64,000 bases of DNA from Sphagnum magellanicum. Taxonomy: Eukaryota > Streptophyta > Sphagnopsida > Sphagnales > Sphagnaceae. The stretch lies in NCBI GenBank assembly GCA_021904315.1, contig CM038912.1:13975061-14039060 (forward strand), in the 5' to 3' direction. Shown here in pieces: positions 10,461-21,039 of this stretch (its first letter is position 1; each line of letters opens with the position of its first letter). The translations under genes and the position numbers were made by a program. The notes under the pieces are model-generated. The model did not search any database. It saw nothing but the letters and a program-made list of their open reading frames with translations, and was not told the DNA's origin.

Positions 10461-11924
10461 CCCTCAGTGGAAGGTAGTTGAAGAGCGGGGGGAGGGGGAG
10501 GCCAAGATTGATGGCTGATCTCACCTCTCAACATAACAATGTTGCAAAGACTGTATTTCATGCTCGTCTTCATTTCTCTATAACAATATAGATAACCTCC
10601 CACAATAACATAGTTAAAAAACATTGCAATTTACCCATATGTCACATGATCAATTTTCTCCATGCTTCATAGCCAGAGATCACGAGTTACCTCTCAAGAT
10701 ATTGAGGTTGCAAAGACTCCTCCTCAGGCCCCCCCTTCCAAAAGAATCAGGGATCTTACACCTACAAGTAGACATAATTTTTAATCCCACTCTTAAAGGA
10801 GTGTGCATAAGATCCCTCGTGTTTTCTACAAGGCATATTCATGGATATAAGCTGCCCTCCAAATACATTGTGGCATTTCTTCGATGTTGTTGTTACATGT
10901 GTAATTACAACATAGCATAACATGACATCTGTGGAACAAGTATGTCATGGGGTATTGTGTGCATTCAAGGTGTAGGATTTTATCTCCCTTTGAACTTCTT
11001 TGCATCCGCAACGCAAAAGGTTTTGTAAGAAAAATTTTGTAGGTCCAATCTGAAAACCAAGACCATCTGAGCTTTCAAAAAGTTCCCTATTTCAAGACCT
11101 TCCAAGCCCTCCTCATAAGGATATGATAGCATCATATTTGTGCCACTGTTTCAAATAGAAAGCAACAAGAGAGATTGAGGAAAGTGAGTATGAAATCAGT
11201 CATTGTTCATACCAAGTTGTGATGTCAAATTTCTGGAAAATGCAAGGAAATGAAGTCCTCCTTTGATATGCAAATCTTCCTCCTCCTTGATGTGCATTGT
11301 TACCTCAATGACAGCAACTATGCAAAGGATTTGGCACAAAATCAATATCCTGGAGCTTCTCCATGGAACCCACAATTCTTCTCTGTGCATATCTCCCACG
11401 AACACACCAAAACTGTATATTGCAAGCCCAACTCCAATAACATTCAATTTTTGCCCCAAAAAAAAAACATGAGATGCTGCATTCAGTGATGCTGCTGCAC
11501 TCAGAGATGCCACAATCAAAGATGCCGGATTCACTGATGCTGGCTGGATTCAGGGATGCTACATGTTTCAGCCTACCAGAACTGACATCCAAAGAACCAG
11601 ACTGTAACTACGCAAGTGGGTCATTGAAGATTGGATTTCATCAAAGAACGAGTATGAAATTTCACATTTGGAAGCTTTCTCCTTGACACACAAATCCTCA
11701 ATGTCAAGAAGCAGCTGAGGTTGCAAAAGCTATGTCAAACACCAATTGTACTTTGGGTGGATGGTGATCACAGAGTCCTTTTATCCTACCCCTACAAACA
11801 AAACAACAAACATTTTAGCATGTGAGTTTTGTTGTTGGTCTAGATCTCAAGGTCACTAAACCAGAAGAGAGTAAACAGAACATTCTGTTCTGTTCTCTGA
11901 AGAAGAATTTTGTGCACAGACTGA
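10461..11924. other. intergenic sequence, no recognised gene
   Basis: Contains a minus-strand frame at 11196-11534 with a hydrophobic central part (LNVIGVGLAIYSFGVFVGD), but no family that I recognise. Around 11470-11560 a short motif (GATGCTGCATTCA-like) recurs imperfectly about every 12 to 18 bases. I do not call a gene. Confidence 0.35.
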
Positions 11925-12070
11925 CCCAGTTGCGAAAAACACTCTCAAAATCTGTGCACAGATCCATCAAGTTGCAAAAACCTCTCTCAAAATCTGTTGC
12001 ACGATCCAGTTGCCAAAAACAAAAAGATCTCAAAATCCGTGTGTGATCAATCCAGTTGCAAAACAAAGCT
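11925..12070. repeat. irregular 38-46 bp tandem repeat
   Basis: CAGTTGC(A)AAAAAC followed by CTCTCAAAATCTGT recurs four times at about 11929, 11971, 12009 and 12055. Copies are diverged in length and sequence. No function is evident. Confidence 0.6.
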
Positions 12071-12479
12071 CACAAATCAATGCTGCTCCTTGTTGTTTTG
12101 CAATCTTGTTTTCTGACTCTTTTGACTCACAATTATTTTTTTGGTTGAGGCCTCGATTCTGTACTACATACAGTAAGAACCAAATCTTTCATACTAAGAA
12201 AACAGAGTGCAAGTGAGGTTTAAGCAAGCTTGAGGATTCAGGTTTTTTAGGATTTACAAAACCTTGCTTGCAGATGGTGATGATGGTTCTGGCACACAAT
12301 AAATATGCTCCTTTGATTCGGATGCAGTTGTTGCATCAACAGCTGCTCCTTTATAATAATGCATGTGTTCAAAACACAACAAAAAAAAACCACACAAACA
12401 CATCAAGAAAACCCATCGGATGATGATTGCACAAATACAAGTTCCCATAACAATTCCTCTAAGATGATGATGCTACAAG

Positions 12480-12960
12480 CGAAATCAGAGCTGTAGAGAT
12501 GGAACAAGAAAGAGATTGACAGATTGCCATGAAAAGCTCTTGCAGTTGTTGTTCTGAAATCAGAGCTGTAGAGATGGAACAACAAGAGAGATTGACAGAT
12601 TGCCATGAAAAGCTCCTGCAGTTGCTGTTCTGAAATCAGAGCTGTAGAGATGGAACAACAAGAGAGACTGACAGATTTCCATGAAAAGCTCCAGCAGTTG
12701 TTCTGAAATCAGAGCTGTAGAGATGGGAACAACAAGAAGAAAGAGAGATTGGCAGATTTATACCTATGCGAAGCTCATGAAGGTGTTGGGAAGCAATCGA
12801 GAGAGCTGTAGACATGATGGAACAACACAAGAGCACAGATTGGCAGATTGCCGATGAAAAAAAAAGGCTCATGCAGTGTTGTTGGGAAGTAAGAGAGAGA
12901 GAGAGAAAGCTAGCTGTAGAGATGGAACAGAGAGAGAGAGAGAGAGAGAGCTGTAGATTG
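12480..12960. repeat. 73-77 bp tandem repeat, four clear copies plus decayed ones
   Basis: GAAATCAGAGCTGTAGAGAT starts copies at 12481, 12555, 12632 and 12705. Each copy ends in a CAGTTGTTGTTCT-like stretch. Two or three more decayed copies reach 12960, where GA-dinucleotide runs dominate. The spacing is not a multiple of three and the frames are broken, so it is unlikely to be coding. Confidence 0.75.
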
Positions 12961-13191
12961 GCAGATTTGTCATGAAAAGCAGCTCCTGCTGCAGCTAGGT
13001 GGCAGGGATGGGTTAGATTCTCGTTACACTTATCAGATGAGTTGTCCAGAAGGAAGAATCAAAATGGGAGTTTTGGGTTGTCGTGCCCTCTGAGGTCATG
13101 GATTGATTGATGAATGAAGCATCTTTAGAGATCTTCTTACTTCTTCTTTCTTCTACTAGTAGTGTTCTTGGTTTTGTTTTTGTATTTTTGA

Positions 13192-13560
13192 TCACCAGAA
13201 AAATCTCTTGCAATACTTTTCACAGTCTCCTTGGATCTTCTTCTTCTTCTTCTTCTTCTGCTCTTGCAAAGTTTTCACAAGTCTCTTTGGATCTTCTTTC
13301 TTCCTTGGAGCTTCTTCTTCTTCTTTCTTCGCTTGCAAAGTTTTCACAACCGTCTCCTTAGGATCTTCTTTCTTCCTTGGATTTTCTTCTTCTTTCTTCT
13401 CTTGCAAAGTTTTCACAACTGTCTCCTTGGGATCTTCTTCACTACAAAAATATCTATTTTGCAGTTCTTTTTGTCCACAGTCTCCTTAGATCTTCTTCTT
13501 CTTCTTCTTCTCCTCTTGCAACTGTTTTTCCAGAGACTCTTCTGACACTGGATCTTCTTC
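13192..13560 (-). CDS. possible Lys/Glu-rich repeat peptide, doubtful
   Basis: On the minus strand a 69-bp unit recurs at about 13263, 13332 and 13401, encoding 23-residue units of the form VKTLQ-K/E-run-PRKKEDPKET. The unit length is a multiple of three and the frame stays open over about 74 codons with a highly charged product, which hints at an exon or a former exon. I found no start context, splice sites or flanking domain, and (GAA)n expansion alone would give the same picture. I do not recognise the protein. Treat it as a coding-like tandem repeat rather than a gene. Confidence 0.25.
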
Positions 13561-14655
13561 TTCTTCACCAGGAGAAAATCTCTTACAACCTTTTTCCATC
13601 AGATACTAGGTACTCAAATGGAGGATCTTCTTCTTCAACTCCTGCTTCTTCCCTCCTGCAGCAGCAGCAGCATTATTATGTTCCTTGTTTCATCATCATA
13701 GGTCAGTCAGGTGGCCTTCCAAATCACTGGGGTTGTTCCTTTTTCTGTTTCTGGATTGTGTTTTTTGAGCTACTAAATGGCTTTAATCAATTGCAGCTCT
13801 GATCCAAAGATGGGTTCTTTTTTCTTTTTCTTTTTCTTTTTCTATTGGGGAGGTGAGAAAAAGGAAACCTTGGAATTGCATGAATGAAATGAACAAAAAT
13901 AAATTTTGGTCTTTTGTGGGGGAGTAAGGCCATACATAGCACACTGGGAAGACCCAAAATGGGTGTAGAACAAGAGCATGAAAAGGCAGTCAAATTTCCA
14001 CCAAATTCCACCACTGATGCTGATTTCTTACCTTCAGAAATCTGACATGTTTTTTCCTCCCCAAAATGTTGCCCATTTCTGAGGAAGTGAGGATACAAAA
14101 TTCAGCCTCATTGCTAACTTTAGCAATCTGACAATCTCCCAAAACATATTGCCCATTTTGAGGAGTGAGGGTGTTGTGCTTTTCGACTGTACCAATCATT
14201 TGGGGGTGGCCAAGTCCAAAGCACCACCTCATCATCAAAGAAGGGGAGTGATTACTATTCTGGGCACAAACAAATGTGACCAATTCCTATATTCCTATTT
14301 TCATGCTCCCAAATTCCATCAAAGATGGAGACTGAAATTCCCCAATTTCATCCCAAATTTCATCGAAGAAGAAGAAGACCAGGACTGAACATTTTTTTGC
14401 CTCTTTTTTATACCAGAACTTTGGAAAGGTTCCTATGCAAGCATTTTTCTACTGAGTTGCTTATTTTGCAAGATTGGTTCACACTTTGACAACCTCAGAG
14501 ATTTCTCTTCTCATATTTTTCAGAGACAAAAATGTTGTCTATTGGTTGACATATATGAATGCTTGTGTTTTGGGTGTTAAAAGGTGGAAGCTTGACTTGC
14601 CTTCAAATTGGAAAAAATCAAACTTCAGTAGATAGTGAGCGAGTGAGCAAGAGAG
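13561..14655. other. upstream region of the MCA-like gene
   Basis: Contains (CTT)n and (GCA)n short repeats (13490-13680) and a run of TTTTTC units (13817-13843). The 100 bases before the ATG at 14656 are purine-rich (GAGTGAGCAAGAGAG) and probably 5' UTR. No other gene is seen. Confidence 0.4.
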
Positions 14656-15675
14656 ATGGCTTTGGCTGCTGTGTTCAGTTGGGTGCCATGGTTAGCAATG
14701 GGTGATGTTGCCAACATAGGGCAACTGACTGGAGTCAACGCATTGCAATTGATCAGCATGATTGTCACAGCTGCCAACAACGCACGCATGCACAAGAAGA
14801 ATTGTCGTCAATTTGCACAGCACCTCAAACTCATCAGCAACCTACTGGAGCAACTCACATTCTCACAAATCTTGCAACATGCTGAGACACGGGAACCCTT
14901 GGTGCACTTTGAGGAGGCCCTTCGTAAGGCAGTTGTACTCGTGGAGAGCTGTAGGGACAGAAGTTACCTGTACTTGGTGGCCATGGGATGGGTATATGTG
15001 AACAAGTTTCGAGAGTATCAGGATGAGATCGACAAATACCTCAGGCTTATTCCTCTCATCTCCCTTGTGGAGGATACCCGGGTGAGCTTCAGAGTTGTGT
15101 CTTCTTCATTTGTGATCATTCCTGGTCCATACCACATCACAAAAGTCATATCATGGGGAACTGCTAATTCTTTACAATTTCCCCACTTCCAAATGAGTCT
15201 GTCATTCTCATGCAAAAAAAGTGCATGATGTCTGAACTCAAAAACTACTGACATTAACACAGTAATTTTGGTGTGTCTTGAAGAAGCATCTGAAGGTCAT
15301 AGAGAAAGACCGCAAGCCATACACTCTTGAAGCCGATGAAGTCAAAGTGCAAGAGTCATTGCTGAAGCGTGATCTTTCCAGAAAGGATTCCAGCAGACTC
15401 TCACGCCAGCTTTCAAAACGGTATCCCGGATTGCCTGTGACTGAGGCATTACGAACAGAGAACAAGATGTTGCGAAAAGAGTTGCAGATTGTGAAGGTCA
15501 GACAGACACTTTGTTATTAAAACCTTTCCATGATAGAGAAGGTGTTACAGAGCTAAGATAGCTCACCTCTTGTCTCTTTTTGGTTTATGATATGTAGGCA
15601 CGCATGGAGGTTGAACATTGCACCGTAATTGAGCGCCTTCTTAAGGTTACAGATAATGAAGCGATTCAAGCTTGA
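14656..15675 (+). CDS. MCA1-like (MCAfunc domain) protein without PLAC8 domain
   Basis: MCA proteins are plasma-membrane, stretch-activated Ca2+-permeable channel subunits in plants. Exons: 14656-15081, 15284-15496 and 15598-15675 (TGA), about 238 residues; phase is 0 at both junctions. Residues about 15 to 140 match the MCAfunc domain closely: MHKKNCRQFAQHLKLISNLL, ETREPL, SCRDRSYLYLVAMGW, YQDEIDKYLRLIPLI. Exon 2 continues the family (EALRTENKMLRKELQ, a likely coiled coil) and exon 3 (MEVEHCTVIERLLKVTD) matches the following block. Canonical MCA1/MCA2 proteins are about 420 residues and end in a Cys-rich PLAC8 region; here a stop follows directly. I see no PLAC8-like exon downstream to 16.3 kb. 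It may be a natural short form or a truncated gene. The exon 2 acceptor (15284 or 15287) is uncertain. Confidence 0.8.
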
Positions 15676-16368
15676 GGAGTTGCCTGATTGCAAAAGATCT
15701 CAGTAAGATTTCTCTAAACCTGAGTCAATATGTGCATGGGGTATCAGAAGTCGTAACTGCACATGTTGACAAAACTCCTGTAAATAACAGAAGTAGCAGC
15801 TGCCACTTATATCACCACATTTATCTCTTTACAGGCAGCTTCTACAATAATGTTGTTGAAAACAGGCTTGGGCTGCTTTTCTCTCTCACACTACAATAGT
15901 CCTGTATATTTGGGTTACATTAATGTTGCTTATCTTGTAACAACAATAAAATGTTTTCTCTAGGGGGTTTCAAGAGTATGCTTAGCTGGGAACTTTTGAA
16001 CCAAACCTGCTCCCACCAAATCCACTACAATAAAAAGAGTTAGATTGGGTTTGTAGAAAGTTGATATGAATTGGATAGCATATTACGCAAACTATTTTGA
16101 GAACAAAATATACAGATGTACAAAACTGTGCAGTGTTTTAACAAACAGTTTGCAATTTTGTCATTAACCAATTTGCTTTCTCAATTCTACCATCCAAATA
16201 CTATAATTGTTTGGCAAGGTACCAGCCTCCACTTTTCAAAGGTGTCCTTTGTCATCTACTTTCAGAACCAATTCACATTTAGAATTGTGTGGAATCACTT
16301 TCTTGTTTGAAAAGTCTCATCATTATCTACATCACAAGGTGGAGAAGAAGAACCCTAGCTGGGCATCA
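15676..16368. other. 3' UTR and intergenic sequence
   Basis: Likely 3' UTR of the MCA-like gene (AATAAA-like signal near 15947), then A/T-rich DNA. Short frames only. I looked for a PLAC8 Cys-rich exon here and did not find one. Confidence 0.4.
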
Positions 16369-17830
16369 TCACCAATAATCTCCACATGAACAGACACCAT
16401 CCTGAAATTGATGGAATTGATTGGCATCCCTTACTATAATTGCTCTCCCTATCTCCTTTGAAATGAACTTGGTGGAAGTGTGGCAGACACTGTATACCCA
16501 TAGATTCTTGAAGATGTACAGTGGGGTACCCAGAAGTGTGCTGATGAGCCCATAGGCAATGGCCAGTTCTTGATTGTGATGACACAACTGAAACCTCTTT
16601 TCTTCTTCCTCCACATCATGCAGAACAAATTTTGTATTGGGTACATACCCTGCATCATCCATGTGCCTGGACAATCTCTTTAGTTCTGCATGGATTTCAC
16701 TTATCTGAGGATGGTCTTGGTCATCTACTACAAACATGTGCACCTCATTATTCATTTCAATCCAGCTTGTCTGAGGATGGTCTTGGTCATCTACTACAAA
16801 CATGTGCACCTCATTATTCACTTCAATCCAGGTGCGGCCTGGTTGTTTCTTCACACCCCCGTCCCTCCCTCTGCTGCTTAAGATTTGCTCTGAGATCCAA
16901 GTTGACAGCAGCAGCATAGATTTTTGATAGCAACACTGAGCAAGGCCTTCCATACAGCTGCATCTGGTTTACAGGGCATTGTCATGATCACATCCTCCAC
17001 TTCATGCAGATGACCAGCATGGCGAAGAGGGTCATCATTTCTGCATTCAGTACCCCAATGAAGGTGACTGAATCAGGTTGCACACCTTGTTGCATTTGGT
17101 GAAATAGTTCCGTTGACTTCTGCCCTTGGCCACATTTCATGTATCCCACTATCACAACAATTCCAAGAGACCCCATCTTGTGAAGGCATCTTATTGAACA
17201 CTCCCCAAGCATCTTTCATGCTCCCACATTTGGCATACATGTCCGTAAGGCTATTGCCTATAAAGACATTACAGTCACAACCGATTTCAATCATCTGCCT
17301 AAGAGCAAGCCTGCCCTCTTCGAGTGCTTGTAAACTATCACACGCATTCAGTATCCTAACAAATGTGACAGGGTCTGGCTGCACACATTCGGATTGCATT
17401 TGTTCAACTAATTCCAATGCCTTCTGCCATAGCCCACATTTTGCATGTCCCAATATTATCACATTCCAAGATACCACATTGCGGGAGGGCATCTTCGTGA
17501 ATGCTCTCCATGCATCCTCCATGCTCCCACATTTGGCATACATGTCCACAAGGCCTGAGTAGCCACAAAGACATCAGACTCACAACCACCCTGAATGATC
17601 TGTTCATCAACACACCTGGCCTCTTTCAGTGCTTGCAAAAGCAAACTAGCACATACATTCAGTACTGGAACAAAAGTGAACTCATTAGGAGTCCTGCATT
17701 CTCGTTGCATCTGTTGGAAAAGTTCAATTGTCTTCTCATATTTTGCAGCCTTCACATATCTACAAAGCTCGATGTTCCATGAAAAAGCATTCAATTGTAC
17801 AGTCCCTCGTGCCATCTCAACTTTCACCCA
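16369..17830 (-). pseudogene. DYW-type pentatricopeptide repeat (PPR) pseudogene
   Basis: Intact relatives are organelle-targeted C-to-U RNA-editing factors. PPR repeats are obvious (MDMYAKCGSMEDAW, KMPSRNVVSWN, QPDPVTFVRILNAC), followed by remnants of the E domain (KPDAAVWKALLS in another frame near 16950) and a DYW domain that ends exactly in CSCGDYW plus stop at 16369. The frame shifts at least three times (about 17550, 17130, 17000). The HSE deaminase motif reads HNQ, so the catalytic Glu is lost, and the first Cys of the zinc-binding CxxC reads Tyr. A 66-bp tandem duplication (about 16705-16836) repeats the block NNEVHMFVVDDQDHPQ. No start codon with a targeting peptide is seen upstream of 17830. 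Confidence 0.88.
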
Positions 17831-18970
17831 TTGGGGGTTCTGTCAGTTGTCAAGCCACAGTCCCTCCTGGTGTCTTCTTATGCTTGAAATCCAGATATCT
17901 TGCATTCACCTAGAAGCCCTAAATCCATCTTGGACCAGCCATGTGCATTCATCATCATGAATTTTGGATTCATCATTCATAGAACACTATCAGTTTTAAT
18001 CTGAACTCAGCATTCAGTTTCAAAAAGCTCTGGCAAGTGCAGCAATGGCCATCTCCCCATTCACACAAATGCTGCCAATCTCTTCCACTGAAAACCCATG
18101 GTAGGAAGCATACACATTCCAGAACAGAGAAACCCATTCTATTTGAAACTCCTGCGACACACACTACACTGCCCATAAGTCTCCACAGAAACGTTTTGCT
18201 CAATCATAGTCCATCACCCCTTCAGACGCAACTTGAGAGTAAATTGTTTGAAACCTTGTGGATTCGTGTAACAAGATGCTCACTATCATCAAGTCAAGAG
18301 TAGACAAACAACAATTTCTCCACAATTTCTTCTTGCAGTACTGCTTCCTTCCTTACTGAAGAAGAGCAAAAAATCCTCATCATAATCATCATCAATAAAA
18401 CATCCTTCTTCTCCTCCTCCTCCTCCTCCTCCTCCTCCTCCTCCTCTTCTTCTTCTTCTTCTCCCTTCCTCTTCCTCTTCCTCCAGCTCCTTCTCCTCAT
18501 CATCATCATCAAATCGGTTCATTGCAATTGACCAACCGAAAAGACGAAAAAACAAGATCCGACAAGACAAATGCAGACGATTACGATGGCAATGTCCAGA
18601 TCCAAAAAACAAATCCCTGTTGAGATCACATATACATGAACGTCGCCAACAGATTGCAAGAAAAACACGAAGAGCGCCAAACCCTAGAAACAGAGAGGAG
18701 GAGGAGGAGGAGCAGCACCAAATCCTAAAAGAAGAAGAGGCAAAACAGAACAGATTAAGTGCTTGACTAGGTACCCACTTGGATGTGAACAACACGAAAA
18801 CAAGACAGAACACTGTGTTATAATCCATGTGGAGCTCATTTTCATCCATATTGGTGGAGAAGGCCCCCAGGAGGACGAGAAGAAGAAAGAAGAAGAAGTC
18901 GACAAGGAGAGTGTGCGCGCGCTTTGCGAATTCCGAAGATTTTTTTTTGTTTTTGCAGAGATCTGTGGAG
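17831..18970. other. intergenic and 5' region of the oxidoreductase gene
   Basis: Contains a (CTC)n/(CTT)n tract at about 18410-18495 and GAG/GAA runs at 18695-18740 and 18875-18900. The long minus-strand frame over this stretch is low-complexity (poly-Glu, poly-Gly) and overlaps the real gene on the other strand, so I do not call it. The last 100 to 150 bases before 18971 are probably the 5' UTR. Confidence 0.4.
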
Positions 18971-21039
18971 ATGGCGGAGGAATTTGTGGATATTGTGGTG
19001 TTAGGTGCGTCGGGATTTACGGGGAAATATGTGTTGCGGGAGCTTCTCAAGTTCAGAAATGTGACGGGAAGGGAGCCCAGGAAGATCGGCATCGCTGGTC
19101 GTAGCAAGAAGAAGCTGGCAGCAGCGTTGACATGGGCCGCTGCTGCTGCTTCTTCTTCTTCTTCTTCTTCTTCAGCTGTTGCTGGAGGTGGGAACGATCC
19201 GGACAATGCTTCTCCTCCGTCGGTCGTAATTTATGAGGCAGATGTGAACGACATGGCGTCTCTGCGGGCTGTGTGCAGGAAGACTAGAGTGTTGGTGAGC
19301 TGTGTGGGGCCTTACCGGAAGTATGGTCAACCTGTAGTGGAAGCGTGTGTGGAGGCCGGCGTCGATTACTTGGATATTACTGGAGAACCCGAGTTTATGG
19401 AACGCATGGAGGTTCTGTACCATGAGAAAGCCAAGCAGTCTGGTGCGATTTTTCTTTCTTTTGTCCGAAGAAGGAGAGCTTCTTCTTCCCTGAAGCTCGC
19501 TGCCCTTGTCGTTTTCTCTTGGTTGAACGGAGCCATGGCTTCCAGCAATGCAAAGTCAGGGTTAGGGTCTGACATTGTATCAGAAGTATGGAAAAGGAAG
19601 GTGTCATTACTTTATGAAGAGAGTCCATGACTTGAATTCTTCTTCTATGTAAGAGACAATCACTCTGTGTTCATGACAAGAAGAAGGGGGCATGGGTGGG
19701 TGGGTGGGTGCGTCTCTGAATTTGATGGCAGGGGCGCTGGTAGTAAGTGCTTGCGGTTATGATTGCATCCCTGCAGAATTTGGAGTGATCTACAACACCC
19801 AACAATTTGAGGCCCCTTCGGTTCCTCACAGTGTTGACTCATACCTGGTCCTTGAATCTGCAGGCCATAGAATCAAGGGCAACCTTGGCACTTGGGAATC
19901 TGCAGTTCTCGGGGTTACAAATATGTCAGATATTCGGGAGCTTCGAAAGTCCAGGCCTAGAAGGGCACGCCCACAGGTACCCTCTGTTAAACAAACCTAA
20001 ATACAACAACCAGGTACCATTCTTTGACATGAATAGGTGAATTCCTTGAAACTCAAATTCAGTATGGATCAGAGCAACAGATTATGCATTTGTCTCTTGA
20101 CTTCAGTGTCCTTGTCGTGCAGGGTTGCCTTATTAACATTTGTTAGCTTTTTGGAGATGAGAATCTCCAATTGACTCATGCAGTGGTTGTGGTTCGTGTA
20201 CAATGAAGTAGTAATAGATGGCGAAATCCAGGGATTTGTCAGAAGCTCAACTTCGAACAAGTGCTGAACAGCTACATGAAAGGTACAATTACTGCATGAT
20301 AGTAATAGTAATTTTTGTAAGCTGATTTTTTGTTTTGGTTTGATAGATCCCAGGGGGACCAGCAAAGAAGAAATCAGGATGGGTGCACTGGGAGGAAAAT
20401 GCAGGTGGCTGGGCAATAAGATTTCCAACTGCAGATCCAACAGTTGTCCGCCGTACACACTCCACTGTGGTTGAAAACCCAAGTGGTCTTCCAACTGCTG
20501 ACAACGAAGGGTCCCCAACATCATCCAACGTGAACAAAAGTGCTTGGGCATCCATCAAGCCTGTGCACTATGGCTGTTATTTAATCCAGAAGTCGATTAT
20601 TGGGGTGATTGCTGTTTTTGTGATCGGCTGCCTGATTGCAGTGCTGAGTGCTTACAAATTTGGTCAAAAGTTGCTAATCCAGTACCCAGAGATTTTCTCC
20701 CTTGGTATCTTCCACAAGGAGGGTCCAAGTGAGGAGGAAGTGAGAGCTGCATCTTTCAAGATGTGGTTTGTTGGGCGTGGTTACAGTGATTCCAAAACTA
20801 TTTCTCCTGGGAAGGAGCCGGACAAGCAGGTGTTGACACGGGTTTCAGGCCCAGAAATTGGCTATGTGACCACACCCATTGTGTGCATTCAAGCTGCTCT
20901 TCTCATGCTAGATGAGAGAAAGCACTTGCCTAAAGGAGGTGTCTATACACCAGCCACAGTTTTTAGTGGGACTGATTATTTGCAAAGGTTGCAAAGGAAC
21001 GGGCTGCATTTTGATGTGATCAGCACCACAAAGATCTAA
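18971..21039 (+). CDS. saccharopine dehydrogenase-like oxidoreductase (SCCPDH family)
   Basis: Exons 18971-19442, 19732-19976 and 20347-21039 (TAA) give about 469 residues with consistent phases (1, then 0). The N-terminal Rossmann fold has the nucleotide-binding signature VVLGASGFTGKYV (Gly12, Gly15, Gly18), then IAGRSKKKL, VLVSCVGPYRKYGQPVV, CVEAGVDYLDITGEPEF and GALVVSACGYDCIPAEFG, all hallmarks of SCCPDH-like proteins and of plant saccharopine-dehydrogenase-like oxidoreductases. A hydrophobic segment near residues 320-340 (SIIGVIAVFVIGCLIAVLSA) suggests membrane or lipid-droplet association, as known for the animal relative. The C-terminus ends in YTPATVF and FDVISTTKI, typical of the family. 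A TCT run (about 19151) inserts about eight Ser in a surface loop. The true lysine-catabolic enzyme is a different family; substrate unknown. The ATG at 18971 has a good context and starts at the usual family position. Confidence 0.92.

Noticed and set aside
10442-10624. Minus-strand frame over the telomere-like repeat
   Set aside because: The frame starts in simple repeat sequence and has no family.
18289-19206. 305-codon minus-strand open frame
   Set aside because: It is made of poly-Glu, poly-Gly and poly-Ala from microsatellites and overlaps the first exon of the well-supported oxidoreductase gene on the other strand.
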